Assembly (NCBI GenBank): GCA_963632245.1
Contig: CAVGTF010000087.1
Location: 1-10,246, forward strand
DNA length: 10,246 nt
Reading direction: 5' to 3'
DNA from: UBA1724 sp963632245
Lineage (GTDB): Bacteria; Verrucomicrobiota; Lentisphaeria; Oligosphaerales; Oligosphaeraceae
The notes under the pieces were generated by a model. The model ran no database searches, was not told where the DNA came from, and worked only from the letters and a program-made list of their open reading frames with translations. Both the position numbers and the translations under genes were made by a program. Position 1 is the first letter of the stretch. Every line of letters starts with the position of its first letter. Positions 1-6,574 of this stretch are shown one piece after another.

Positions 1-54
1 CGGCGGAAGGAAATTAGGCGGGGGTACGGGGGCGGTAGCCCTCCGTCCTTTGGA
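1..54 (+). repeat. G-rich dispersed repeat, copy 1
   Basis: This is the first copy of an interspersed element seen four times in the window. It matches 157-210 over 54 bp with only three differences. Its core reads GGAAATTAGG, then GGGGGTACGGGGGCGG, then CCGTCCTTTGGA. It sits in gene-free DNA and no reading frame explains its conservation. The window begins at its first base, so its true left edge may lie outside. I do not recognise it as a named repeat family. Confidence 0.85.
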
Positions 55-156
55 GATCTTCCTGCGAAAACCGTGCTTGGAAGAGGCGCTCCGGTGCTAG
101 GAACGCGCCGCTGGAGCGGCCCAAAAGCTGGTACCGGTACCGCCGCAGTTACCTTA
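55..156. other. Spacer between repeat copies, no gene seen
   Basis: This stretch separates the first two copies of the G-rich repeat. It contains short GC-rich inverted repeats, for example GCCGC at 107-111 facing GCGGC at 116-120, and the doubled palindrome GGTACCGGTACC at 130-141. An open frame crosses it (ATG at 73), but that frame runs through both repeats with an unconvincing composition, so I call no gene here. Confidence 0.5.
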
Positions 157-210
157 CGGCGGAAGGAAATTAGGCGGGGGTACGGGGGCGGCAGCCTCCC
201 GTCCTTTGGA
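157..210 (+). repeat. G-rich dispersed repeat, copy 2
   Basis: Second copy, in direct orientation to 1-54, with 51 of 54 positions identical. The distance between the starts of the two copies is 156 bp. A run of nine A residues (225-233) follows shortly after, leading into the probable promoter region of the efflux operon. Confidence 0.88.
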
Positions 211-237
211 TATCCCCCCTTATCAAAAAAAAATCCA

Positions 238-290
238 TTGTCGCTAGTTCGCAAATACGCTAGTACTTCCATAGTACGCTATAGTACCTT
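238..290 (+). promoter_or_regulatory. Probable promoter region with phased TAGTAC repeats
   Basis: The hexamer TAGTAC occurs at 261, 272 and 282, spacings of 11 and 10 bp, close to one turn of DNA. The last copy overlaps TATAGT at 280-285, which matches a bacterial -10 box at five of six positions and would place the transcription start near 292. I see no good -35 box 16-18 bp upstream of it. A weaker alternative is TTGTCG (238-243) with TAGTAC (261-266), separated by 17 bp and preceded by an A9 tract (225-233). Same-face repeats like these could bind an activator or response regulator; that is inference. Confidence 0.4.
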
Positions 291-292
291 CG

Positions 293-312
293 TTTCAAAC
301 AAATGTTTGAAA
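293..312. promoter_or_regulatory. Palindromic operator candidate (TetR-type)
   Basis: TTTCAAACAAATGTTTGAAA is an inverted repeat with perfect 9-bp arms (293-301 and 304-312) and a 2-bp centre. It lies about 115 bp upstream of the efflux operon's first start codon and directly after the best -10 candidate. Short AT-rich palindromes in this position are typical operators of TetR-family repressors, which often control RND pumps (AcrR on acrAB is the standard example). No regulator gene lies in the window, so the repressor would be encoded elsewhere. As RNA it would also form a modest stem, but no T-run follows, which argues against a terminator. Confidence 0.5.
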
Positions 313-427
313 TATTCGCGTTTTCAGGGAACGGTTGGTGTTTTCGCTTGTCCCAGGGGCGCGTTTTTTAGTGTGGTGTTTTTTCTCGGGCTGTCCTTCC
401 GGTCGGTAGTATAGGATTCAGGTGACC

Positions 428-1876
428 ATGGCGAGCTTAGAAAGAGTGTTTTGTGGCGGTGTTTTGGTGTGCTGTCTGGTGTTAGGGGGTATCTGCTGTT
501 CCTGTGCATCGTTGGGGGATCCTGGGGAGGCCCGTCGTGGGCACGTCTTGGATTTTTCGGAGACTTTGCAGTCGCGCAGCGGGTGGTTAGACGAGCCGCG
601 GGATTTATCAGCGTGCCTCTCCTTTGCCCTGGAGAACAACTATTCTTTGCGGTTATCGGCATTGGAGCGTCGGTTGTCGGAGCTCTCTGTGGATTCCTCC
701 TTTGCGGAGTTCCTCCCGAAGGTCTCTTTGAGTGGTGGCTGGACGGGGTGGCGTCATCAGCAGACCATGCGTGGCGTTGCCACGGCGGACAAAGAGAGCT
801 GGAGTGGCAAGCTGGGTGTAGAGATGCCGTTGGTGGCGCCGGCGACCTGGCTGTTGTATGCCAACCGCCGTCTGGATCGCCAATCCAAGACCCTGAGCGA
901 GTATCTGGCGCGTCAAGAGATCGTCTCCCAGGTCACCACACTCTATTACCAGGCGCTCCTTTGCGAAATCCGGATTTCGGTATTGGAGAGCCAGGTGGCC
1001 TCCACGAAGAGCCAGTATGAGCGTGTGTCGTCCCTCTTTGAGGAAGGCCAGGTGCTTTCGTGGGAGTGCACCAACGCCCAGGCGCAGTGGCGATCCCGTG
1101 AGCTCTCTTTGGACGAAGCCCGCCGAGAACTCGCCGTGGTCCGTGGACAGCTCCTGGAGTCCCTGGGGCTCTCGCCGCTGGAGGCCTCTCGCCTCCGGCT
1201 CGTCTATCCCACCGAACCCCGTGAGGCACCCGAAGAGGCCCTCCAGGACCGCGTGCTTCGCGCGCTGACGCATCGACCGGAGCTCTCTCTGCGGGACCGT
1301 CAGGCCGTGGAGTCCGAGAACCAGGTCCGCATGGCGCTGGTGAACTTCCTGCCCACCGTGGGCGGATTCCTCAATGGCACTTGGACCAGTGACGACATCG
1401 CCGACCGCGCCACCAATCTCTATGGCGGCGTCTCGGCGGCCATGGATCTCTTCCGGGGTGGCGAAAAGATTGCTGCCTATCGTAGCGCGAAGGTGGGGCG
1501 TGAGGCAGCGCGGCTTCAGCGCGAGGAGCTCTCCCTCTCCGTCATGCTGGAGGTCATCTCCGCTGACCGCGATCTTCAGAACGCCGACAGCCAGCGCGCC
1601 TTGGCGCAACTGAACTACGATGCCGCACAGGCGCGCTATAAGGACTTCCTCTCCCGCTTCGAAGAGGGCGTGGAGCCCCTCTACAAGATGCTGGATGCCC
1701 GCGCACAGATGGACGATGCGCATCTGGCGCTGGTCCAGACTGCATTTGTCAAGGATATCGCGCTGGTGCGGCTGGAATTGGCCACCGGCGCCTTGACGCC
1801 CTCCGACGACCACTGGACTCCCGAAGACCAGGAGCACCCCATGAAGGAGAAGCTCTCCGAACTCCTAGTTCACTAA
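428..1876 (+). CDS. TolC/OEP-family outer-membrane efflux channel
   Basis: This protein would form the outer-membrane exit duct of the tripartite pump encoded by this and the next two genes. From ATG 428 it is 482 residues, normal for the family. A GTG at 422 in the same frame is an alternative start; a short AGG at 420-422 favours ATG 428. Residues 1-26 form an export signal with six cysteines; a relaxed lipobox ending at Cys26 is possible, as in NodT-type lipoprotein channels, but weak. Two OEP repeats follow: the first opens near residue 58 (CLSFALENNYSLRL, then FLPKVSLSGGW), the second with an EN-VRMALVNFLPTVGGF segment followed by long helices. The downstream adaptor starts 43 bp after the stop. 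Its first ~90 codons are G/T-rich and use TTG and TTA for leucine, unlike later genes. Family assignment is firm; the substrate is unknown. Confidence 0.93.
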   Translation: MASLERVFCGGVLVCCLVLGGICCSCASLGDPGEARRGHVLDFSETLQSRSGWLDEPRDLSACLSFALENNYSLRLSALERRLSELSVDSSFAEFLPKVSLSGGWTGWRHQQTMRGVATADKESWSGKLGVEMPLVAPATWLLYANRRLDRQSKTLSEYLARQEIVSQVTTLYYQALLCEIRISVLESQVASTKSQYERVSSLFEEGQVLSWECTNAQAQWRSRELSLDEARRELAVVRGQLLESLGLSPLEASRLRLVYPTEPREAPEEALQDRVLRALTHRPELSLRDRQAVESENQVRMALVNFLPTVGGFLNGTWTSDDIADRATNLYGGVSAAMDLFRGGEKIAAYRSAKVGREAARLQREELSLSVMLEVISADRDLQNADSQRALAQLNYDAAQARYKDFLSRFEEGVEPLYKMLDARAQMDDAHLALVQTAFVKDIALVRLELATGALTPSDDHWTPEDQEHPMKEKLSELLVH

Positions 1877-1919
1877 TACCCTTTCTTTCCAGACAACACG
1901 TTTTTTAGGAGACAACGCA

Positions 1920-3086
1920 ATGTCCATCCATAAGATGACCTCTTCCCGTCTGGCAATCCTCTCTCTCGCTCTGGCGCTTCTGAGCACTGCCACCCCCGCA
2001 GTCTTTGCAGACGACTCCGCCTCCGCCGGCACCCTGGTGGTATTGGGACATCTCCAAGAACGGGATTTTACCCGCTATCTGACACTGAAGGGTACCCTGG
2101 AGGCGAAGAATCAGACCACCGTCTCCACCCGCGTGGGCGGTACGCTGAAAGAGGTCTGTGTTGAGGTGGGCGACCGAGTCCAGGCGGGTCAGAAGCTCTT
2201 TTCCTTGGACGACCGCACCTACCGGGATCAGGTGGAGGTGGCCGAGGCCACTCTGGCGGCCCGGCAGTCTGCGGTATCGGTTGCCCAGGCGCAGCTGGAG
2301 AAGGCGCAGGCGAGCTTCCACAAGGCCTCCCTGGATGTGGAACGCTTCCGACGGCTCTTTGAGAAAAAGACCGTCTCCTCCAATGAGTTGGAGACTTATA
2401 CTTTGAACTACGAGGCATCCTCCGCGGATCTCTCCTTGGCAAAGGCGAATCTCTCTGCCGCCGAGGCGCAGGTCCGCTTGGCCGAGGCATCCCTCTCCAT
2501 CGCGAAAAAGAACCTGGAGGACTGCACCATCCTGGCGCCCATCTCCGGCTGCGTCGCAGCCCGTCTTCAGGAGCCTGGCGAGGAGGTCCGCGCCGAGGCA
2601 CCCGTCTTCAAGATCCTGGATCCCGTTTCCCTCCGAGTGGTGGCATTCCTCCCTGCGGCATACTATGCGAAGATCGTCCCCGGCAAGACCGAGCTGCTGA
2701 TTGAGAAGGAGGATGGCACCAAGAAGACCATCCTGGTCACCGACAAGAGCCCGCTGATCCAGTCCAGTCTGCGGACCTTCCAGGTGCGCGGTGAATTGAC
2801 GGTGGGGGAGGACGAGGCCCTGGTGCCCGGACAGTTGGTGGAGGTCTCCGTGGCACTGGAAAAATCCCACGGCTTCGGCGTGCCGCTCTCGGTTCCCGTT
2901 CGACGCACTTCCGGACTTTTGCTCTATCGTGTGGAGGATGGCTGTGCGGTGTCGTTGCCGGTGGAGGAGGGCATCACCCAAGATGGCGTGGTGGAAGTGC
3001 GAGGCGAGGGGCTCTCGGCGGATCTCCCCATTGTGGTGGAAGGACAGTATATGATCCAGGATGGCGATACCGTCCATACGAAGTAA
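1920..3086 (+). CDS. RND efflux periplasmic adaptor (membrane fusion protein)
   Basis: The adaptor would link the inner-membrane RND permease to the outer-membrane channel across the periplasm. It has 388 residues, typical for AcrA/MexA relatives. Residues 1-30 are a signal peptide with a likely cut after AVFA. The first lipoyl half is near 62-100 (RVGGTLKEVCVEVGDRVQAG). An alpha-helical hairpin, rich in Ala, Glu and Gln, spans about 101-197. The second lipoyl half (ILAPISGCVAARLQEPGEEV) follows to about 235, then a beta-barrel (~236-315) and a membrane-proximal domain to the end. No cysteine at the cleavage point suggests it is not a lipoprotein. The start is fixed by AGGAGA at 1907-1912, seven bases ahead. 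The permease begins 16 bp after its stop, so the two are almost certainly co-transcribed. Confidence 0.95.
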   Translation: MSIHKMTSSRLAILSLALALLSTATPAVFADDSASAGTLVVLGHLQERDFTRYLTLKGTLEAKNQTTVSTRVGGTLKEVCVEVGDRVQAGQKLFSLDDRTYRDQVEVAEATLAARQSAVSVAQAQLEKAQASFHKASLDVERFRRLFEKKTVSSNELETYTLNYEASSADLSLAKANLSAAEAQVRLAEASLSIAKKNLEDCTILAPISGCVAARLQEPGEEVRAEAPVFKILDPVSLRVVAFLPAAYYAKIVPGKTELLIEKEDGTKKTILVTDKSPLIQSSLRTFQVRGELTVGEDEALVPGQLVEVSVALEKSHGFGVPLSVPVRRTSGLLLYRVEDGCAVSLPVEEGITQDGVVEVRGEGLSADLPIVVEGQYMIQDGDTVHTK

Positions 3087-3102
3087 TCGGGAGGATCCAG
3101 CA

Positions 3103-6100
3103 ATGTTTCTTGCAGAGGCATCAACCAAGCGGCCCGTGGCCGTCTCCTGTCTGCTCATCGCTCTGGTGGGACTGGGTTTGAATAGCTACCGGAAGCTCTC
3201 GCTGGAGAATCTCCCCGCCACCGATATCCCCTACGTCACCGTTACTACCACCTGGGTGGGCGCTACCCCCGAGGACATGGAAAAGGACGTGGCGAAGCAT
3301 ATCGAGGATGCCGTATCCTCCTTGGATGGACTGAAGCACGTGGAATCCACCTGTCTGGAGAATGCCTGCGTGGTCCGTCTGGAGTTCCAGCTGGGCACGG
3401 ATGTGGACATCGCCGCCGTGGATGTCCGTGAAAAGGTGGATGGATGCCTGGAGGACCTCCCCGATGACGCAGAACGCCCCGTCATCCAGAAGATCGATAT
3501 CAATGCCACCAGCGTGGTGAAGCTGGCGGTCACCGGCGACGCCACACTGGAGGAAAAATACGACTACGTGGACAACACGCTGGCCGATCAGTTCTCCATG
3601 ATCTCCGGCGTGGGAAGCGTCACCATCGTGGGCGGCAATGAGCGCGAGATCCACGTGGAGCTGGATCGCGATCTCGTGGAGGGCGCTGGCCTCACGACCG
3701 CCGAGGTGGTCCAGGCGATCTCCGCAAACGTGAATTCCTTGCCCTCTGGACGCGTCCGGGAACACGGCACCGAGATCAACGTGAAGTTCGATGCGGAATA
3801 CCCCGCCGTGGACGAAATCGCATCCTTCCCCGTGGTTAGCCGAAATGGCGTCCGACGGACTTTGGGGGATCTGGGACGGGTCTTCTTGACCACCGACGAA
3901 GTCCGCCAGCGCGCCTGGTTCAATGGCGAGGAGTGCGTGTTGCTGTCCATTGTGAAGAAGGGCGAGGCCAACACGGTTAAGCTGGTGGACGCCTGCCGCA
4001 AGAAGGTGTCCGAACTCCAGGGGACCCTCCCGGGCGGCATGAAGCTCCAGATGGTCTCCGACGAGGCCGCCTCCATTGAGTCCACTGTCTCCTCCACCTT
4101 GGGCGACATCGTGGGCGGAATCATCCTGTGCGCGGCGATTCTCTTCCTCTTCCTGGGGGATTTGCGCACCACACTCATCGTCTGCGTCTCCATGCCTCTG
4201 ACTATCATCTGCAGCTTCTTCTTCATGCAGTTGGCAGGACAGTCCCTCAATACCGTCACCCTGGTGGCCATCGGACTCTCCGTGGGAATCCTGGTCTCCA
4301 ATTCCATCGTGGTGCTGGAGAATGTTTCCACCTGGATGGAGAAGTGCTCCGACCCCTGGGAGGCCGCCAACCGCGGCACCAGCGAAATGGCGATCTCCGT
4401 CTTCGCCTCCGCTGGCACTAACGTGGTCGTCATGCTCCCCCTCACGACCATGTGGAGTCTGGTGGGACAGGTCCTGAAGCCCTTCGCCCTGACTACCCTC
4501 ATCGTCAACGTGGTCTCGATCTTCATCTCCTTTACGCTGACGCCCATCCTCTGCGCAGTCCTCCTGAAACCAAAGAGCCAACGCCGCCAGAACGCCTTCA
4601 CGCGCCTCATGGACAAGTGGATCGGACTCATCCGGAAGCTGGGCGAGCGATACTCCGCCATGATGGGATGGGCCGCACGCCGCCGCTGGCTCTGCCTGGG
4701 CGTCACGCTGCTTTGCATCGGACTCTTCTTCCTCGCCATGTTCCAGGCGCGCTCCCTGGGATTCACCATGATGGAGACCTCCGATAAAGGAAAGATGATG
4801 GTCTCCTTGGAATATCCTGTCAACTACGATCTGGAGGCCACCTGCAAACGCGTCACCGCGCTGGCTGACGAATTCCGCTCCACGCTCTCCGATCTGGAGA
4901 ATTGCGCGGTCTCCGTGGGAAAGCGCGATACCGCCGGCGAGGGCGTCACCGAGGCCGTCTATGTGGCTCAGATCGACCTGAATTTCAAGAGCAAGCTGGA
5001 GCGCTCCTGGACTCTGGAACAGCGCATTGCCGAGGTGCAGAAGCGCATGGAGAAGGAGCCCGGCGTCTTCTATATGGTCACCGCAACCTCCGATATGGGC
5101 GGCATCTCCACGCCCGTCAAGTTCAGTATCGCGGGAAAGGACCTCACGGTTCTGGAAAATGCCGGCCGGAAGACCCTCGCGCTGGCAAAGGATCTCCCCG
5201 GGATCTCCACGGTGGACGCCACGGTCCGCGAGGGAAAGCCCCAGATCCTGGTGACGCCGAAGCGCATTGAGATGCGTGACGCCGGGATCTCCTCCTCCGT
5301 CCTGGGCTCCATCCTCCGCGGAAATCTTGAGGGCATCGAGGCCGCTCTCTACAAATCCGGCGACCGCTCCTACGACATCCGCGTGAAATACGCCGAAAAA
5401 CCCGGCATGGACCAGGTGGCGAAATTCTTGCTCCCCGGCGGGGATGGCCATCCCGTGCTGCTGGGCAGCGTGGCGGATGTGACCACCCGCGCCATTCCCG
5501 TCATGATCAAGCGCAAGGACAAGGAGCGCGTGGTCTGGATCAGTGGCACCCTCGCCGAGGGCGCCGCCCTCCAGAGCGTGGAAAACGAGCTCTTCCAGAA
5601 GATGGAGGAGACCGGCGCCCTCCCGCCCGGATATCGCCATGAGGCCGCCGGCGATGCAGAATACCTGGCCGACGCCATGGCGGATTTCGGAGAGGCAATC
5701 CTCCTGGCTGCATTCCTCACATACCTGACCATCTGCGCCATCATGGAGTCCTTCACGAAGCCCTTCCTGATCCTCCTGACACTCCCCTTCGGTCTCATGG
5801 GAGTGATCTGGGGACTCCTCCTCAGCGGCTGGAATGTCGATATCCTGGTCATGCTGGGTGCCCTGATGCTCATTGGTGTGGTGGTCAACGCCGCAATCCT
5901 CATCGTGGACCGATACGCCACCTTGAAGAAGACCGGCCTGGATTCCCGGGAGGCGATGGTCCAGGGCGCCGGAGAGTCCTTCCGCGCAGTGCTCATGGTC
6001 ATTCTCGCCAGTGCACTGGGAATGCTCCCCATCGCACTCTCCACCGCCGTGGGCAGCGAATTGCGCGCCGGTATCGGTGCCGCCTCCACCGGCGGCGTCG

Positions 6101-6180
6101 CAGTCGCCGGAATCCTCACCATCTTCGCACTCCCGCTGATCCACTGCCTCTTTGCAAAGAAAGGCAGTAGTGAAAAGTAG
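3103..6180 (+). CDS. RND efflux permease (AcrB/HAE1-like) with atypical TM4/TM10/TM11
   Basis: This is the inner-membrane component of the pump, 1025 residues against about 1049 for AcrB. ATG 3103 is preferred over in-frame ATG 3061, which lies inside the adaptor gene, because GGGAGGA (3089-3095) sits seven bases before it. Membrane segments: TM1 ~12-32, TM2-6 ~333-487, TM7 ~529-548, TM8-12 ~863-1020, with two large periplasmic loops between. The frame is intact and the RND pattern is clear (LPATDIPYVTV, LFLGDLRTTLIV, SIVVLENV, FTLTPILCAVLLK). Oddly, TM4 reads GILVSNSIVVLEN where AcrB has GLLVDDAIVVVEN, so Asp407/Asp408 become Ser399/Asn400. The Lys940 site is Asn929, Arg971 aligns with Ser959 and Thr978 with Val966. 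Arg961 and Asp936 remain nearby. Either energy coupling differs from AcrB or the subunit is not an autonomous proton antiporter. Family certain, substrate unknown. Confidence 0.96.
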   Translation: MFLAEASTKRPVAVSCLLIALVGLGLNSYRKLSLENLPATDIPYVTVTTTWVGATPEDMEKDVAKHIEDAVSSLDGLKHVESTCLENACVVRLEFQLGTDVDIAAVDVREKVDGCLEDLPDDAERPVIQKIDINATSVVKLAVTGDATLEEKYDYVDNTLADQFSMISGVGSVTIVGGNEREIHVELDRDLVEGAGLTTAEVVQAISANVNSLPSGRVREHGTEINVKFDAEYPAVDEIASFPVVSRNGVRRTLGDLGRVFLTTDEVRQRAWFNGEECVLLSIVKKGEANTVKLVDACRKKVSELQGTLPGGMKLQMVSDEAASIESTVSSTLGDIVGGIILCAAILFLFLGDLRTTLIVCVSMPLTIICSFFFMQLAGQSLNTVTLVAIGLSVGILVSNSIVVLENVSTWMEKCSDPWEAANRGTSEMAISVFASAGTNVVVMLPLTTMWSLVGQVLKPFALTTLIVNVVSIFISFTLTPILCAVLLKPKSQRRQNAFTRLMDKWIGLIRKLGERYSAMMGWAARRRWLCLGVTLLCIGLFFLAMFQARSLGFTMMETSDKGKMMVSLEYPVNYDLEATCKRVTALADEFRSTLSDLENCAVSVGKRDTAGEGVTEAVYVAQIDLNFKSKLERSWTLEQRIAEVQKRMEKEPGVFYMVTATSDMGGISTPVKFSIAGKDLTVLENAGRKTLALAKDLPGISTVDATVREGKPQILVTPKRIEMRDAGISSSVLGSILRGNLEGIEAALYKSGDRSYDIRVKYAEKPGMDQVAKFLLPGGDGHPVLLGSVADVTTRAIPVMIKRKDKERVVWISGTLAEGAALQSVENELFQKMEETGALPPGYRHEAAGDAEYLADAMADFGEAILLAAFLTYLTICAIMESFTKPFLILLTLPFGLMGVIWGLLLSGWNVDILVMLGALMLIGVVVNAAILIVDRYATLKKTGLDSREAMVQGAGESFRAVLMVILASALGMLPIALSTAVGSELRAGIGAASTGGVAVAGILTIFALPLIHCLFAKKGSSEK

Positions 6181-6328
6181 AAAGCCGGGATTCGAGGGGG
6201 GATAGTTATATTTTCAGCACTGCCGATTTCTTTTGCCTACCTAGAGAAGACACTGTCAGTAGGTGAACGAAATCAACAGGGGTACAGGGGACGGCTGAAG
6301 GCCTTGCCGTATCAAGACATCTTGCGTG

Positions 6329-6374
6329 AGGAAATTGGCAGGGGAGCGGGGACAGCAGCCTACCGTCCTTTGGA
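6329..6374 (+). repeat. G-rich dispersed repeat, copy 3 (diverged)
   Basis: This aligns with positions 8-54 of the first copy with one deleted base. It shares AGGAAATT, the two G-runs, CAGCCT and the closing block CCGTCCTTTGGA. A more degraded partial copy lies 62 bp upstream, starting at 6279. It is in the same orientation as the left-hand copies. Confidence 0.75.
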
Positions 6375-6420
6375 TGCTCCGCCTGCGGCAAAATCTCTTC
6401 CCCTAATCTCCCCTTGGGGC

Positions 6421-6463
6421 GCACATTGCACATTGCGCGTCAAGCGCATAACTCCTAACTCAC
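6421..6463. repeat. Two heptanucleotide tandem repeats
   Basis: GCACATT is repeated exactly twice at 6421-6434. AACTCCT at 6450-6456 is followed by the near-copy AACTCAC at 6457-6463. Both have a period of seven and lie in non-coding DNA, so codon structure cannot explain them. Each array is short; the repeated occurrence of the same period across unrelated words makes it notable. Confidence 0.6.
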
Positions 6464-6467
6464 GACT

Positions 6468-6487
6468 GCGGCGCACTTTTGCGCCGC
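6468..6487. repeat. Perfect GC hairpin
   Basis: GCGGCGCA at 6468-6475 faces TGCGCCGC at 6480-6487, giving an 8-bp stem with a 4-base loop (CTTT). No T-run follows on either strand, so it is not a standard intrinsic terminator. It could still slow or protect transcripts that pass the efflux operon. Confidence 0.55.
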
Positions 6488-6545
6488 TCGGCGGTTTGGC
6501 GACCATGCAACGGGCACCAAGGCCCACTGCAGAGTGCCCACAACA

Positions 6546-6570
6546 CCTCATTCCTCATTCCTCCTTTTTT
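6546..6570. repeat. Heptamer pyrimidine array before a start codon
   Basis: CCTCATT occurs twice (6546-6559), followed by CCTCCTT and a T-run that leads into TATAATG, where ATG 6575 is the start of the next gene. The same closing phrase, CCTCCTT plus T-run, ends the array at the right edge of the window. On the minus strand the array reads as an A-run followed by GGAGG. On the + strand it resembles the 16S anti-Shine-Dalgarno sequence rather than a ribosome binding site. Confidence 0.6.
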
Positions 6571-6574
6571 TATA

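Larger units (their letters stand above)
6181..6574. other. Gene-free intergenic stretch, repeat-rich
   Basis: No coding gene is supported here. From left to right it holds a T/A-rich segment after the permease stop, a degenerate G-rich motif (GGGGTACAGGGGACGG at 6279-6294), a better copy of the window's G-rich repeat (6329-6374), two heptamer tandem repeats, a GC hairpin (6468-6487), a looser stem GGGCAC/GTGCCC (6512-6517 with 6534-6539) and a third heptamer array directly before the next start codon. I see no terminator with a T-run after the efflux operon. Confidence 0.7.

Noticed and set aside
73..414. A 113-residue + frame across the left intergenic region
   Set aside because: It passes through the second G-rich repeat, the A-tract, the candidate promoter and the palindrome; conserved DNA-level features explain the region better.
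451..1020. A 189-residue + frame overlapping the channel gene
   Set aside because: It is the +2 frame of the G/T-rich 5' region; its hydrophobic start is produced by that composition, and it breaks down into Arg/Gly/Pro-rich sequence.
653..1837. A 394-residue minus-strand frame opposite the channel gene
   Set aside because: Same antisense effect; no recognisable domain, while the + strand frame fits the OEP family throughout.
3061..3102. Longer N-terminus for the permease from ATG 3061
   Set aside because: It would add 14 polar residues ahead of the usual RND start and has no ribosome site, whereas ATG 3103 has GGGAGGA at ideal distance.
1905..3158. A 417-residue minus-strand frame opposite the adaptor
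   Set aside because: Shadow of the adaptor gene, spanning its start and stop and part of the permease; no family resemblance.
3121..6144. A 1007-residue open frame on the minus strand opposite the RND permease
   Set aside because: It is the antisense shadow of a long GC-rich gene with strong third-position bias. Its composition (His, Asp, Gly, Gln, Glu rich, no membrane or core pattern) looks artificial, and the + strand frame is a clear RND protein.
6468..6487. Intrinsic terminator for the efflux operon
   Set aside because: The stem is perfect but no T-run follows on either strand, and it lies almost 300 bp after the permease stop.
6360..6551. A 63-residue minus-strand frame preceded by an A-run and AGGAGG
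   Set aside because: The apparent ribosome site is just the complement of the heptamer pyrimidine array, and the frame runs through the GC hairpin and the end of the G-rich repeat. The protein has no recognisable features. Left out, though the strong site makes it worth remembering.
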